NCBI GenBank assembly: GCA_027919835.1
Contig: JANVFP010000015.1
Span: 620,001 to 684,000 of the forward strand
Direction: 5' to 3'
DNA: 64,000 bases
Source of the DNA: Lentinula raphanica
Taxonomy: Eukaryota > Basidiomycota > Agaricomycetes > Agaricales > Omphalotaceae
Shown: positions 37,976 to 51,465 of the stretch, one piece after another
Position numbering within the stretch: position 1 is the stretch's first letter
Layout of the letters: the number at the start of each line of letters is the position of its first letter
Position numbers and translations under genes: made by a program
Notes under the pieces: model-generated
Database searches by the model: none
What the model was told of the DNA's origin: nothing
Seen by the model: only the letters and a program-made list of their open reading frames with translations

Positions 37976-40095
37976 TCACCGTTTGGAAAATCTCTGCCAC
38001 CAGCTTTTTCTCGTTTGAGAACTAGTACTGCCTCTCCCTTTACCTTTTCCAGCGGTAGCGGGAGAGTTCTCATTCGTATCTTCTTCAACGGTCTCCCCTT
38101 GGAAAGCGATTTGAGCTGGGCCGAATTCCTGGCCACGCGTCGATGACGTCGTGCGCTGTTTAATGTCGCCTTCACTCACAGTTCTTCGTCTCTCAACCTG
38201 TTGCTGTGCTGTCCGGTAGCCCACGGTGCGTATCGTACTGCCTGGTGCGCCCGTATTCGCAGCGATAGTACTTGCTGGATCTCCCGTCCCAATGTGACTA
38301 CTCGTCCTTCTTTTCCTTTCTAGAGGCACAACAGAGAAACCGGGAGAAAACGGCGAAAGACCAATTTGGAACCCCGTTCCCGCAAGGGTGGAAACGGTAG
38401 GAAGTGTCGGTGATAATGGAGGTCGGGAGTGTTGATTGTTATTATGAATTAGTGTATTGTATGGAGTATTAGATGGTGTTCGAATATGACGAGTATCAAT
38501 TATAGTGGTGGGCCTTCTGCGATGGGCACTTGAGCGAGAATTCGTGGGCACAGTATGGGAAGATTCTGGGGATAGCAAAGGTTGCGACGAAGTTGGCAAA
38601 GGACTCGTGGAGGCCTGTACAACATCCATGATAGGTTCTGATCGTGTTCCCCATTCCAAAGAGGGACTACGATCCTCATTCCGGTCAATTTCAGGTCTAC
38701 CTTCACTGATAGCATGATCGTCTTCGGTGACTTCCGCTTCGGGCTCTTCTTCTTCAACAAACGGACTTTCTTGCACCCATGGAACATCCAAAGTTCCTTC
38801 CCCACTAGCTTGAATACTGACGACCCATACGCCAACAAGTAGAATGATGATTCCAAGAGCCACCAGACTGAGATGTATGGGTGATATCAGAGAAAACTGA
38901 TTGAAGTAAATGAGACCATTCACGATGGATGATAGATTATAGAAGCAGAATGCAGCTGAAAACGTAAATCAGATGCGGAGCCACATGAATGCACCAAAAC
39001 TTACATGGGCATACCAAAGTGGGATCGGCTAACACCAACCCTTTGTGCAGATACCACAATTGAAGTAGAGCAAATATGATTAGGCCGAGCACTAGAATCC
39101 AAGATTGCCACCTCCAGAACTGATTTTGACCTTGGAAGGTCAGAAGTAAAAGTTCGACACCACTTTTGGCGAAGAGGAGGCACATGCCGGAAATGATGCC
39201 AGAAACAGATGCATACGAAATGGCGAGCATAAGTCGAGTTCGATTGATCAATCGCATTTGTGAGCTGGTGGCATATTTGTTCACGGACAGTAAAGATGAC
39301 GCGCGGGAAGAGTTTCGAGATTTGGAGTCAAGCAGGGGTGTGCGTTCGTTAGTGATGGCGTCGGTGACGGTGTCTGTCACGCCAGTGTTGAGAACAGAAG
39401 GGTTCGTCGGAGCTTCCAGGACTATAGGAGGAGTAGGGGATTCGGAAAGTGGAGTTATCGTCTGCACAATTCGGCGATTGAGACGGTACTCTACTAAGTG
39501 TGTCTGCATCAACAATTCAGCGATATGTAAATACAAACAAAGATAGATGGGCGTACTATTGCCAGGCTAATGAAAACTGTGGCGCCCAATAGAGAGAAGT
39601 ATACAACAAATGTTGGCCTTCGGAATAGTTCTAATAAATTTTCGAGAGATCGTGTGGGTTCTGGCACGATGCCAAATATAGCAATGAGCACGGCGCCGCC
39701 TGCGATGAGAATTGTTGCCAGAATCATCCAAGAGGAAAAAACATCGCCTAGAATTAGCCTAGCAAAGAAAGCATTCCATAGTAGCGAGACTGCCCCAAGG
39801 GGTGCCAGAATAACAACTGGGAGGGAGGCAATCTGGACTAGGGAACCAAGAATGTTGGAGGATATAAAAATTCCAAAGCCTAGGATCCAAAGCCTACAGG
39901 GTGAAGTCAAAAATCATGCAGTAATTCATGGATATTGTGGGATATTCACGGTCTTCGATGTTCTAAACGTTGTTCATGTTCTGGAAGACGTTGGTTGAGA
40001 AGATGACTCTTGCGTTGGATAGTAAGGCCCAGAGATTGAACAAAAGAAGCAAGAAGACCAATGAAGATTCCTAAAGGAATCGAAATTTGGTTCAT
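37976..40095 (-). CDS. NIPA-type (DUF803) magnesium transporter-like membrane protein
   Basis: The start MNQISIPLGIFIGLLASFVQ opens the first membrane helix, with QSLGLTIQRKSHLLNQR typical of NIPA proteins. Splicing gives RRPLWILGFGIFISSNILGS. Further helices include ASLPVVILAPLGAVSLLWNA, ILATILIAGGAVLIAIFGIV, YASVSGIISGMCLLFAKSG and WILVLGLIIFALLQLWYL. The last helix (HLSLVALGIIILLVGVWVVS) is followed by a cytosolic Ser/Thr/Pro tail of about 250 residues ending WWQRFSKR. Family members move Mg2+ or related cations at endosomal or plasma membranes. A loop insert (NERTPLLDSKSRNSSRASSL) carries a TPLL dileucine-like sorting motif. The gene is divergent from HSP104, with 256 nt between start codons. 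Confidence 0.87.
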
Positions 40096-40245
40096 GATCG
40101 AGGCAGCATGCAGGTTGGCGGTTGACAGACAGAGGGGATATGTTTTCCACGTGCTGACACTACTTTTGGCGTGCAGACACATCTAATCTTATCAGTGGTA
40201 GATAATCTAATCTAATCTAGCTTAGACGCTCATTGACATCATTTG

Positions 40246-40268
40246 TTCCCGCAACTTCCTGAACTTTC
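40246..40268 (+). promoter_or_regulatory. Heat-shock element upstream of HSP104
   Basis: The sequence TTCctGAActTTC (40256-40268) is a perfect three-unit HSF site. Two more units spaced by 5 nt extend it to the left (TTC at 40246-40248 and an imperfect GcA at 40251-40253). It lies 84 nt before the HSP104 ATG and upstream of a TATA-like CATAAAAG at about 40300. It also lies within the divergent promoter of the NIPA gene. Confidence 0.75.
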
Positions 40269-40351
40269 GACTTGTTTCTTGAGAAATGCTGTAGGTTGCA
40301 TAAAAGCGCTCGCGTCTGTTCCTCTTCTTCACAATATACCCTCAAACGATC

Positions 40352-43300
40352 ATGACTTCCAACTACGATTTCACTGATAAAACACAACAATCCTTGGCCA
40401 ACGCTATTCAATGCGCCAAAGATTATGCTAATGCCCAAGGTGTGTGCCACTTGTAGTCAAAGATGGCTGTTTCTATACTCACTCTTGTTTTGTAGTGCAT
40501 CCCGTGCATGTGGCGTTCACTCTTTTGAACGAGGAGGGCTCATTATTTGCTTCTATAATCGAGAAAGCTGGTGGTGAACCTACAGTCGTCAAGCGAGCAC
40601 TCCAGAAAGCCATCGTCCGATTACCTACTCAGAGTCCTCCTCCAGAGGAAACCTCGTTGAGCTCAGCCTCTCGAAAAGTTCTCAATGAAGCACAGAACCT
40701 TCAAAAGACCATGCACGACTCTTATATAGCTCAAGATCATATTCTCCTCGCCCTTCTTAAAGATTCCACCGTCGCTTCGATATTAAAAGAGGCCGGTCTT
40801 ACAGAGGCAACACTAAAGACTGCGATCGAACAGGCTCGTGGAAATCGTCGAGTAGAATCGAAAACTGCCGAGGAAGGTTTTGATGCACGTAGGTTATATC
40901 CAGAATATCGCTGTTGATCGTACATTTGCTAACTTAATCTTACCAGTCAACAAATATGCTATCGATCTTACTGCGCTAGCAGAGGCAGGAAAGATAGATC
41001 CAGTTATTGGTCGTGACAATGAGATCAGGCGTACAATCCGCATTCTTTGTAGACGGTAAGCGCCAATCTCCGTGCAAGTATACTAGGAGCTGCATACTTA
41101 TAATGATCCTCAGGACCAAAAATAACCCCGTCTTGATTGGAGAGCCAGGTGTTGGTAAAACGTCCATAGCCGAAGGATTGGCTCAACGTATTGTCAAACG
41201 TGACGTACCCGCCAGTCTCTTCTGTCGGCTCTTCTCGTTGGACATGGGTGCCCTGATGGCTGGCGCCAAATACAAGGGGGAATACGAAGAGCGTATCAAA
41301 GCTGTTCTGAACGAGGTCGAGAAAGCTAGTGAAGACGGAGGCCCTGGTGTCATACTCTTCATCGATGAGCTTCATCTTATTATGGCAGGCCGTGGCGCTA
41401 GTGGTGGAGGTATGGATGCTGCCAACCTGTTCAAACCTCTTCTCGCACGAGGTATGTTCAACTCGATCGAGTAGATTTTTTCAATACTCAACATCTGACA
41501 GGTAAATTGCGCTGCATCGGTGCCACAACTTTGGCAGAATATCGTCAATATATCGAAACCGATACTGCGTTGGAACGTCGATTTGCTCAGGTCATAGTCA
41601 ATGAACCCACTGTTCCAGAAACCATCAGCATACTTCGTGGCATTCGGGAAAAATACGAAGTACATCATGGTGTCAAGATCCTCGATGGTGCCCTTATCTC
41701 GGCGGCGCAGTTAGCTCATCGGTACCTCACTTCCAGAAGATTACCTGATGCCGCTATTGATCTCGTGGATGAAGCTTGTGCAAGGTTAGTTGTCATGGCG
41801 TTCTCGATTTTTGCTGAAATGTGCTGAACTTTCCCCCACAGTGTACGGGTTACTCGTGAAACTGAGCCGGAGGCGATCGACAAACTCCAGCGGAAGAAGC
41901 TTGAACTCGAGGTCGAGATTCATGCTCTAGAGCGAGAGAAAGACGAAGCAAGCAAAGAACGACTTAAGCTTGCCCGGAAAGCCATCGCTGACGTCGAGGA
42001 CGAGCTTCAACCACTGAAGGCTGCTTACGAAGCTGAGAAACAGCGCGGCGACGAAATCAATATAGCCCGCAGAAAAATCGACGAGTTGAAAGCGAAGGCG
42101 GAAGACGCTGAGCGAAAGTGAGTTTATCTTCTCCAATGTTTGTTTAATGCACAGGATGCTAATCTCTTTGTCTAGATACGACCTCGCCACAGCGTCCGAT
42201 CTCAAGTACTACGCTATACCTGAGCTGCAAGCTCGTCTAGAGGCGCTCGAACAGAAAAAGCTTGCAGAAGATGCTGAGCAAGGTGGGGGCGCCGACGCTG
42301 TTACACCAGAGCAGATCGCAGAGATTGTCGCTCGGTGGACGTCAATACCAGTAACTCGGCTGATGTCCTCCGAGAAGGAGAAATTGCTTCGTATGGAACG
42401 AATCCTCGCCGATAATGTCGTTGGGCAGACAGAGGCTGTCAAGGCCGTCGCAAACGCGATTCGACTTTCAAGAAGCGGTCTGTCCAACCCGCAGCGCCCA
42501 ATCGCTAGCTTTTTGATGGCTGGACCCTCTGGGACAGGTAAGACACTCATGGCGAAGACGGTAAGTAGTGATGGTTTCAACAGAATGATCAAAAATGTGC
42601 TCATCCTTTTTTTCTAGCTTGCGTCCTTGTTATTCGACTCTGCCGAAGCCATGATACGGATAGATGGTTCTGAGTATTCTGAGAAGCATTCCATTGCTCG
42701 TCTTATTGGAGCGCCTCCCGGCTACGTGGGTCACGATCAAGGAGGACAGCTCACAGAGTACATTCGGCGAAAACCATACAGCATCGTCCTCATTGATGAG
42801 ATTGAGAAGGCCTCACGGGAGTTTGTTACATTGTTCCTACAAGTTCTGGACGATGGCCGTCTTACAGACGGTCAAGGACGTGTCGTGGATTTTAGGAATA
42901 CCGTTATCATCATGACATCCAACTTGGGAGCTGTATTCCTCAACGACATGGGCGACGGACCAGTCAAACCCGAAACGAGGCAACTTGTTCTCAATGCCAT
43001 TCAAGCACACTTCCCTCCGGAGTTCGTTAACCGTGTGGATGAAATCATTGTCTTCGTAAGTTCCCTTTTTTGCTTTCTTGTTGAAGTGTCATTGAAATTT
43101 ACTATCTCGATTTGTAGAGAGCACTTTCTCGCAAGCACGTATTGAAAATAGTCGATATTCGTCTGAAGGAGGTTCAAGATCGGCTCGCCGAGAGGAAGAT
43201 CGTTATTGAATTGGATGAACAGGCCAAGCAGTATCTCAGTTCTGTCGGGTATTCTCCGACGTATGGCGCTCGTCCTCTGAACCGTGCTATCCAGCAAGAA

Positions 43301-43480
43301 CTTCTCAATCCACTCTCGGTTATGATTCTCAGTGATCGTATAAGAGATGGGGAGGCCGTTCGCGTTACCTTCGATGGTCCTCATAATCGCCTTGCGATTA
43401 TTCCCAATCATGAGGGTAACCCCTCCGACGAGTATATGGACATCGATGACGACGATATTGTCATTGAAGAGATGGATTAG
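40352..43480 (+). CDS. HSP104: HSP104/ClpB protein disaggregase (cytosolic/nuclear)
   Basis: The start [20 protein letters not shown] is the Clp_N domain, spliced to [19 protein letters not shown]1 has Walker [10 protein letters not shown], pore loop KYKGEYEER and Walker [13 protein letters not shown] coiled-coil middle domain follows ([20 protein letters not shown] and onward). NBD2 has [13 protein letters not shown], pore loop GYVGHDQGG and Walker [11 protein letters not shown]. The protein ends in an acidic tail, [13 protein letters not shown], like the EEMD-type ends that bind TPR co-chaperones. The N domain and lack of a presequence separate it from mitochondrial Hsp78. HSP104 threads aggregated proteins through its hexamer pore with Hsp70/Hsp40, gives thermotolerance and handles prions. 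About eight short introns interrupt it, unlike intron-poor heat-shock genes in many organisms. Length is about 900 residues. Confidence 0.95.
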
Positions 43481-43942
43481 GCCTTCCAATTTTCCGCTTA
43501 ACTCGTGCATCATCATTGTATTATAGAGCATCCAATCGATATATGTAACATTCACAACAGTAGTAGTAGTATTAGAATCATCAGTTATAGTATCTACTAT
43601 CCGAAAAAATGACATTGATGTTATTGCATTCCCTTGCCAAACGGTACACTAGCAGAGAACAGATGCCTTAAGGTTATGAGCACTCTTACGAGGCAACAGA
43701 GGACTCTGGATGTGCATTTGAGGCATGACGCTGGCCAGGGCCTGAAGGTTGTCGGTGAGCGTCGAACGAAGTTCAAGTTGAAGGCTGCCGCCGTGGCTGA
43801 CGTCACCGTACGTGCCTTTTTAGCAAAACGATCACCTGACGTAAAGCACTGTTGTGACCGCGAGCCGAAGTTCACACGCTTGTATCGTTTGTCCCACTAC
43901 TTGATTTCTCAGTCTCCCTTTCTTAGTCTTCTCTCCTTCGTC
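43481..43942. other. Intergenic region between HSP104 and INCENP
   Basis: These 462 nt hold the HSP104 3' flank with a short TAG/TAGTAG run near 43558-43570, and the INCENP promoter. A frame on each strand (43634 onward plus; 43621-43875 minus) shows no domain. Confidence 0.5.
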
Positions 43943-46900
43943 ATGGCCGTTCAGAGCGATATCATACATTGGGCTAACTACATTAGAGGCTCTATGGCGT
44001 TTGACCCAGGCCGCCAGCTCTTTCAAGACCAGGTCCAGAAGCATGGCTTTGATTTTCTGGACAACTACCTCGACAACATTCTCGCGAAAAAGAAAGAAGA
44101 GTGTGTTCGCAGTTTAACATTGATGAAGATACGGATCTCACAAAACTCTGCATAGTGATGTTGTTGATTTGCTGAAAACGCCTGGTCGTAAGAAAATCTC
44201 GAAGAAAACCCATACAACTTCCAAACTGAAGAATACGGTTTCCTTGCAGGTACGGTTAACGAACCTATATTTGTACAAATTAATCTACCTCTATTTACCT
44301 CTGGTAGGCTTCTGATGAGGCGAAGGAAAACGTTCCGGTTGTGAACAGCTTTCAAAAGGCATTGCTTCAGGCCAAAGCAGAAGACGAACCGGCCCTTGAG
44401 GAACTCCCCAATCCACTCCAGTCCGCTAACAGGACCCCACTACAACAATCGCCAACCCTACATTCAAGCGACAAATTCACTGTGCCAATAACCGTGCAGC
44501 CCAGTGACGAGCCTGATCTTCAGCCTTCTCCGCCCATTGTGAGACTCCATGACGTTGACCCAAGCAACGATGAGGCTCCTGCACCTATAGAGCTTTCTAT
44601 GATTGCTGAAGATGATGAATCCGCCGAACGATCACATCTCTCATCTCTACCCTCTCACCCTTCGCCCTCTTCAAATCTCCTTCCTTCTGCGACTTCTTTG
44701 GATGATCAGCGCCATGCGGACGCAAACAAAAACGCTAGCAATGTTCTTCCGGCTGAAGATCCTGTTGATTTGTCTACCTCTTCTTCCACGAATACCTTCC
44801 ATTCAATACCTCTTAACTCTCCGGTCACGTCTCCCAGGCTTTCCCATCACTCACCGCGCGAGTTACCATCTTCCTCTGTCGAAGATACAAAGGCCAGAAG
44901 TAGTGTAGCGCATCCTCCTTCAAATGATAGGCCTGACATAGAATCCATGTCTACAACTTCTCGTGAACCTTCCCCTGTTTACGAAGAGGAAATTGTTCCC
45001 CTGCGCGACGAAGATGTGATCACCCACTCTTCTCAACAACCTCCCCCAGCTTTCCCTTCTCTACCTAGACCACCGGTCCTTCGTCAATCCACGCGTACAG
45101 CGCGAGAGCCTTCGACTGGCGGAATCACAGCGGCTGTAACTCCGGGTGCTGGCGTAGGTAAAAGAACCTCATGGTTGGTGAAAGCGCGAGAGGTCAAGGC
45201 ATTGGAAACGAAGCCAATGTCCAATGGATCTGTCGAAACTTCCTCTACAAAAAGAAAGAGCTCGGTTATGCTTGGCGATCTCCCTGGAGGAAGAGGTTCT
45301 CGGCATGAAGAACGCCAATCGAAAGCAAGCAAGCAAGCGTTCGCTGATGTAGCACCTGTAAATGCCACCGTTGGGGAAGAAAAGGTCCAGGGTGTGGCTG
45401 AGGAAGAACTGAAGGCCTCAACGGAGACAGAGCGTATATCGGAACATCTTGGTTTACTAGACCAATTCAAAAAGACTGTGCAGGACCTAGGGATTGGAAA
45501 AACCAAGGCCAAGTCCATTAGTGGAGCAGCTGCTCGGAGCGCCCTAGTTGAAGCAAACACTTCAACTGAAGCCAAAGTGATGGCGCAAACACAAGACGAT
45601 GAGGAATGTATCACTGGAGTATCAGATCCTCCGACTGTCCTCCGTCACGAGCCTTTGCCCATAGTTCCTGTATTCGAGCGTAAACCGGACACGGGACGTC
45701 TGAGTATGTCAGACCTGGTCGTTCATGGCGCGAACAACAAAGGGAAGGAAAGTTTCCATCTAGTCCCCGTTCAGGTACAAGAAGCTACAACAGACGATAT
45801 CGTCGCTCCTACCCAAGTATTCGTCGCTCCTTCTGGACCTGTGTTCAACAAACCGCCTCCTGTGTTTGTGCCTCCTTCTCCAGTCATCAAACCCATGCCC
45901 AAGGCCAATGCTCCTCCTTTACTTCCATCGAAATTTTCCAAGCCCCCCTCGATGTCTATAGGTCTCTCGCCCAGTTTGAAAACATCTCCTGTGGCACGGC
46001 CTCCGCTGATATCTGCTCAATCTACCCTAGAAAGTATCCAGTCTGATCGTTCAGAAAACATATTTGGTAGTCAGGATATTCCTGCGTGGTTGCCCTCCAC
46101 CCAAGAGACCGAATTTGAAGACTCTCAGCCTCAAACTTATCCACAACAGCTTGATGAAGACGACAGTTGGCCATTAGACGAGAAGCTTCCCGAAGGTGTT
46201 CATTGGAATTTCGGCGGCGACAGCACCAATACGTGGAGTAGCAGTGAACCAAACCATACTAGCAAAGTCTTTCCGGAACAAACTACCACTCACTTCATGC
46301 CCCTCGAATCTGAAGACTCGCAACCTATTCCAAGTAATGTACCAGGTGCATTCCAAATGGATATTGATGATATCGACGATGAGGTCGCTGCTGCGGATGT
46401 CAGTATAGATCCAGGACAGCCGACGGTTAGTCTCGTTGATGTAAGTGCCCATCTTGATGCATAGTATATGTGATCTAAAAATCTGTTTGCAGCCGAAATT
46501 GAATAGAAGCCAAAGCCAATCATCGTTGGCGTCGACCGCGTCTTCACAGTCAAATGTTGGGATGTTCAGTCAGGCAACCAAATTTGTGAACAATATTCTG
46601 GGAACGAGCAAGAAGAACAAGACTGAGGTCAAGAGCTTACAACTTGCCGCGGCAGCTGCCAAAAAGGTAATATGCCGTTGTTCGTTTGCCAACAGCATGC
46701 TAAATCGTTCTTCGTATGTCAAGGAACAAGAGGAGAAGGATAAGAAGGCGACTGTTCTGAGAAATATGGAAATCAGACGTCAGCAGGCAATCCAACGGAA
46801 AGCAGAGGAAGAAATGAATAAACAACAGGAGGAAGAGAAGAAGATGAAGGAAGAGGTTGAACGGCGCAAGCGAGAACGTGAAGACAATACCGACAAACGG

Positions 46901-47637
46901 CCACTGAAAATACCCAATAATGGCGTCCCGAGAAAGGTAAGTGCTTGTAATGTGTTTCGTTGTAAGTACTCACAGGAATTTAGGATGAAGATTCCACGTT
47001 CAAGAGGAAGTTGCTGGCAGAAAATAAAAAGGCATCGTCCAAGCTGAATCCTCCACCGAACACCAAATCAGCATTCAAACCCACTCAGAAAGCCACGGGT
47101 CTGCATTCATCCACGAGTACCAATCCCATTCACTCGAGCACGACAAGTTCGGCCATAGCAGGTCCTTCGAACAAGGTCCTGCCCGCGATAAACAAAATGA
47201 AATCTAAAACGCCAGCGAAGGCTCCAAATGTGGATGACGAGATCGCGCATCCCTCGCAGCATGTTCAAAACCAGATGGCGGCTCGAGTCAAAGCTCAACT
47301 CGACGCTGCGCGCTCAGAACCTGCGATACCCAGTGAAAGCATAGAGCTGCCGGAGGTCGATAGCGAATATTCTGACTCGGAAGACGAAGATCGTGTTAGG
47401 AAGTTTGACCCTCCTCACTGGGCTCAGTCTCCCGAACTACGGCAAGCACTTATGGACCAAAGCTCCATTAATCCAGATGATATCTTTGGTCCCATCAGGC
47501 CTTTGCGGATGGAGGAAATATTTAGGAGTCGGAGCAATCGATTCAGAGCTCGCACGAGCTCGGCAAACTGGGCCGGTACTGACCAATTGACTTTGGACGA
47601 GGAGCGGGAATATGCGAGAAGGATGGGATATCGTTAG
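43943..47637 (+). CDS. SLI15: Inner centromere protein INCENP/Sli15 (chromosomal passenger complex)
   Basis: The start MAVQSDIIHWANYIRGSMAF is followed, after a short intron, by DVVDLLKTPGRKKISKK. The long middle exon (about 44,310-46,440) is disordered, Ser/Pro-rich and full of SP/TP sites (SPRLSHHSP, SPVKPMP-like stretches), fitting CDK control. A charged single-helix or coiled-coil part follows (QQAIQRKAEEEMNKQQEEEK). The C-terminal IN-box is clear: FDPPHWAQSPELRQALMDQ, INPDDIFGPIRPLRMEEIF, RARTSSANW. This box binds and activates Aurora kinase; the TSS-like motif is its phosphorylation target. The protein anchors Aurora with survivin and borealin at centromeres and spindle. Length is about 1,100 residues. 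Confidence 0.87.
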
Positions 47638-47902
47638 CTCGAACCTGTGAATCTTTTTCTGTACACGTATTATTAGGATATCATGGATTGGTTCAAATCT
47701 CACTGTGTGCGAATGGTACTTGGAAGTTCGAACGAGGCCAAGCGTGACTAGATGTCACTAAGTAGTACAAAGTGACGTGACAAAGAAGCTGCCGGATGAC
47801 ACGTGATCTTCTTCTCTCCTTTGTCGTTCGTGCCTCGTCAACTTATCGCTACCAACTACTCTCACCATCACCATCTTTTTTTCTCTGGACTGTTTTTCAT
47901 AT

Positions 47903-50458
47903 ATGTCCACATCATCATCATCGTCCCCAGAACTCTTTTCTGCTTCCCAAGCTCCAACAGATCTCTCTGCAGCCCGTTATGCAACCATGTATGAGACAGA
48001 AGAGGACGTCTTGGAGGATCTAACCAGGTAGACCTGGAATTACCATTGTTTTACCAGAAGCTTAACTCATGCTCACCTTCAGTCGATTCATCTTGAATCT
48101 TCCCGACGAAGAACTCAACTCCATAGAACGAATCTCATTTCAAGTGGAGCAAGCGTAGGACTATCTCTTTTCCGCTCCTGGACAACAGCTCATACACCTA
48201 TTTGACTCATAGCCATTGGTATTACGAAGATTTTATTCGTGAAGCAAATCCCAAACTCCCTTCATTACCACTCAAGAAATTTTCCGCCATGCTGTTCAAT
48301 GCGTGTCCCCTACTACACCGGGAGGACCACGAGCAAGCATTCTACAACTTCATGCAATACAAAACTCGTGTTCCTGTCTGCGGTGCAATAATGTTGAATG
48401 ACACTTGGGAGAAGGTGTGTCTCTGTCCCATCGATCATTCGCCGGTTTTCTGATTTGAGACATGCAAATGTAGTGTGTTCTCGTCAAAGGTTGGAAATCA
48501 TCTTCAGGCTGGGGTTTTCCAAAAGGGAAAATTAATGAAGATGAACCTCAACCAAATTGTGCCATCCGTGAAGTGAGTGTTCTGGCTTGATACATAGCTC
48601 TCGTACTGACCTTGCCTTAGGTTCTTGAAGAAACAGGCTATAACATTGCGAGTCAGTTGAATCCTGATAATGTTATCGAAATGTCTATCAAGGAGCAGAA
48701 GATTGCGCTCTACGTTGTTCCTGGTGTGCCGGAAGACTTTCCATTCAAAACAAAGACACGAAAAGAGATCAGTGTACGTATCCTTCCCCAAATCATGCAC
48801 GTCTCCTCATTCACAGCATGAAATGGTAGAAAATAGAATGGTTTCGTCTTTCCGATCTACCTACTTGGAAACGCAACAAGACCACTCCAGGAAAGTTCTA
48901 CTTGATATCGCCTTTCATCGGGTAACTTTCTTCTTGTTCCATCGTCAGACATAATCTCACATACATCCTCAGTGCATTGAAGCAATTCATCAAAGAACAT
49001 AAACCTGTGACCGTCCCACGTAAACCACCAAAAGCTAAAAAAGTCCAAAATTACCAGTCTCCATCTGTTGCCCGTCACGAGCCCACGCTTGCCGATTCAC
49101 CTTCCAGCTCATCTCAGGAGGCGAATCAGGAGTCGAGTTCTCAGTCGTCCTCTGCGGAGAATGGTGAACCTCAAACACCCTCTCCACGGTCTATACCGAC
49201 ATTCGCGAATCATGTGGATGTTGTTGATACTTCAGTATTAGATCCCCATTTTGCGCGGTTACTGAACGGTCTTACTCTCTCTGAAGCTGTTCCCGGAAAG
49301 CAAGAGATAATAGCGAAATCCCCAACACCGCAGCTACCTCCGCCTCAGGAATACGCATCCGAAATCCTGACAGAAATCAATCAAAAGCCCTCCACACCGC
49401 TACGAACTTCGTCTACGACAGTCTCTGGCAATCTTTCAATGGCAGGTGTCACCCCGATCGGTCACCATTCCCGAAATTCCCCTGCCACTACTCTTGAGAC
49501 TACCGCCTTCTCCCCACCTCTGCGCATGACGTCGAACTCATCTACTTCCTTGTCAGGTGACGACAACACAATCACCTCACCTCTTTCCTCTGCTTCTTCG
49601 GCTAAGCCATTCCGAGGTACATCTCGACGCACGTCGAGCACAGCCGATATATCCCCATATCTCTCCAAGGCTCCCGAAATTCCTTCTTCTGCAAAGCATC
49701 TCAAGCAGATTGCAGTGCTAGAAGCTGCAGCAAATGAATCCGCCCGGATGTCCCCAATCTTGCAAATGCGTGATGCGGTTGTAAGCGGTGTTGCAAAAGA
49801 GCATATGGAGAGATATCCTCAAAGTCTTGCATCACAATCTATTCTACCACAGCCCATTCCACAAACTTTCACATCGTCGGCTGTCCGCGGTCATGATTTG
49901 CTTTATTCGTCTGCTCCTATGGGTGTGCCAGGGATTCCACCTCCCCCTGTTTTAGGCAATACTACATACCCGTCGATGTATGATGACCCTTTCGTCATCA
50001 GACCTCGTACAAGCCAAGCCTCTCATCGCGCCTCGTACGCTGGAATTTCCAACGTGCCCGGAAGTATGAGCATGACTCACAGTCAGCTCTCGACGATGAT
50101 GAATCTTCCGCGTACTTCGTCTGTTCTTCCTATGCAGATGTCACCTGGCCAGACACAGTATCGCTTCCCACCTCCTGTTGCTTCCCAACCACATTATCCC
50201 ACCAATATTACATCGCCAAACCAGATACCTCCCTATGTGCCTACTCACTATCCAGTTCCCAGTGGACCTCTTCCACCTCTTCCACCTCTTCAGGTTCCGA
50301 TATCCGCGCCTGCGTTATCTCCTGTATTCAACGTCCCATCTTTACCATCTCAAGGACCATCTACCTTATTCGGCAACCCGTTGTTGTCTATCCTGAACGG
50401 AAACCCTAATCCAAATGGTAACACCATCATACCAGGCCCTTATCGTGGTCCTGCATGA
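47903..50458 (+). CDS. DCP2: mRNA-decapping enzyme subunit 2
   Basis: The start MSTSSSSSPELFSASQAPTD precedes the Dcp2 regulatory domain (VLEDLTSRFILNLPDEELNS; AHWYYEDFIREANPKLPSLP; FYNFMQYKTRVPVCGAIML). The Nudix domain follows, with GWGFPKGKINEDE and REVLEETGYNI containing the metal-binding Glu residues (REVxEExG). Box B ends near GKFYLISPFIGALKQF. The rest, from about residue 260, is a long disordered tail rich in Ser, Pro and Gln that ends PNPNGNTIIPGPYRGPA. Dcp2 removes the m7G cap with Dcp1 in P-bodies, committing mRNA to 5'-3' decay. About six introns lie in the conserved half and the tail is a single exon. Length is about 740 residues. Confidence 0.94.
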
Positions 50459-51465
50459 GATGTGTTACATCCCGTTTTTCTAACTCTTTTGTGTGCCATA
50501 AAGTCCAGTCTACCTTGTATCGCTTAACGGTCTATCTTATTCCTGCATATCGATGTCAACTGTGCGCATACTGATTCACTCAATCCTGTGTTTTCTTCCT
50601 CCGCTATCGATCTTCCTCTCACTATCTTATTTGCTTTGAAGTCTTCCACTTTTGCCACCTCATCTCTACTTTTCAACTCCTCTCTGTTGTTATATGGGCT
50701 ACAATCATTGAAACGGATGCCCAAAGCTCCCTTGCCTTCCTTTCTTGTTCATCTCTGATTCTTGATAGCACTAGTCTCTCATTCCCTCTATTTGTATTAC
50801 GTCCTCAATTCCCTTCCTTGATATCTGTCGGTTTTCTCGTTGATTCAGTAGTATTAGCCTATATCTCTCTTTATCTCGGAGTCACTGCTGATTTGTGACT
50901 CGTCATCGACATTCCTTCTCTCACGTAGTATCAGTCCCCCATTACTAGGTAGTAGTATTGCTGTTTCCGCTAGTACCTAATCTCACATCGTACTCTCATC
51001 CTCTTCGGTGACACTCTGGGTGTATGCAGCCTCATTCCGTTAGTGGCGAACCACATCCAATACGGTGTCAGCTAGAGAAATGGGATCGACTGCACTTGAG
51101 GATGTCCCAAACTTGATCGCAATAAGCCCAAAAATCATATCATTGGATAGATCGACCTCGAGCTCAGTATTCAATCACTGAAAGAATGGGCGAGGATACA
51201 TCTGGATACAGGACTGCACTTAGAGCGGCCCTCACACTGATCTCGATGAACGCCGGGGTTCATGAATTGCCTCTTTTGTGAGCTGCATACTACTGTTTGA
51301 CTCGCACAATCATTTTGAAAATTTTGACCCATGCAACTGAGCAGACCACGCGCGAAATTTGAGCTACAACCTATGGACATGTTTGACCGATAACGCACAA
51401 CCGTCATTGACTAGGATGAGGTGACTAGAGGAGTATAGCATAAGGATTTTCTACTAGAGCCATAT
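50459..51465. other. Pyrimidine-rich intergenic region downstream of DCP2
   Basis: From 50,460 to about 51,000 the plus strand is strongly T/C-rich and holds only short frames, likely the DCP2 3' UTR and flank. No gene or RNA is recognised. Confidence 0.5.

Noticed and set aside
40352..43480. Reading the Clp ATPase as mitochondrial Hsp78
   Set aside because: A full Clp_N domain is present, there is no presequence, and the acidic EEMD-type end fits cytosolic HSP104.
43621..43875. Minus-strand frame of 84 residues between HSP104 and INCENP
   Set aside because: No domain, no splice partner and no matching upstream exon. It overlaps the probable INCENP promoter.
45084..45614. 176-residue minus-strand frame within INCENP
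   Set aside because: A shadow of the long INCENP exon, with no independent start context or domain.
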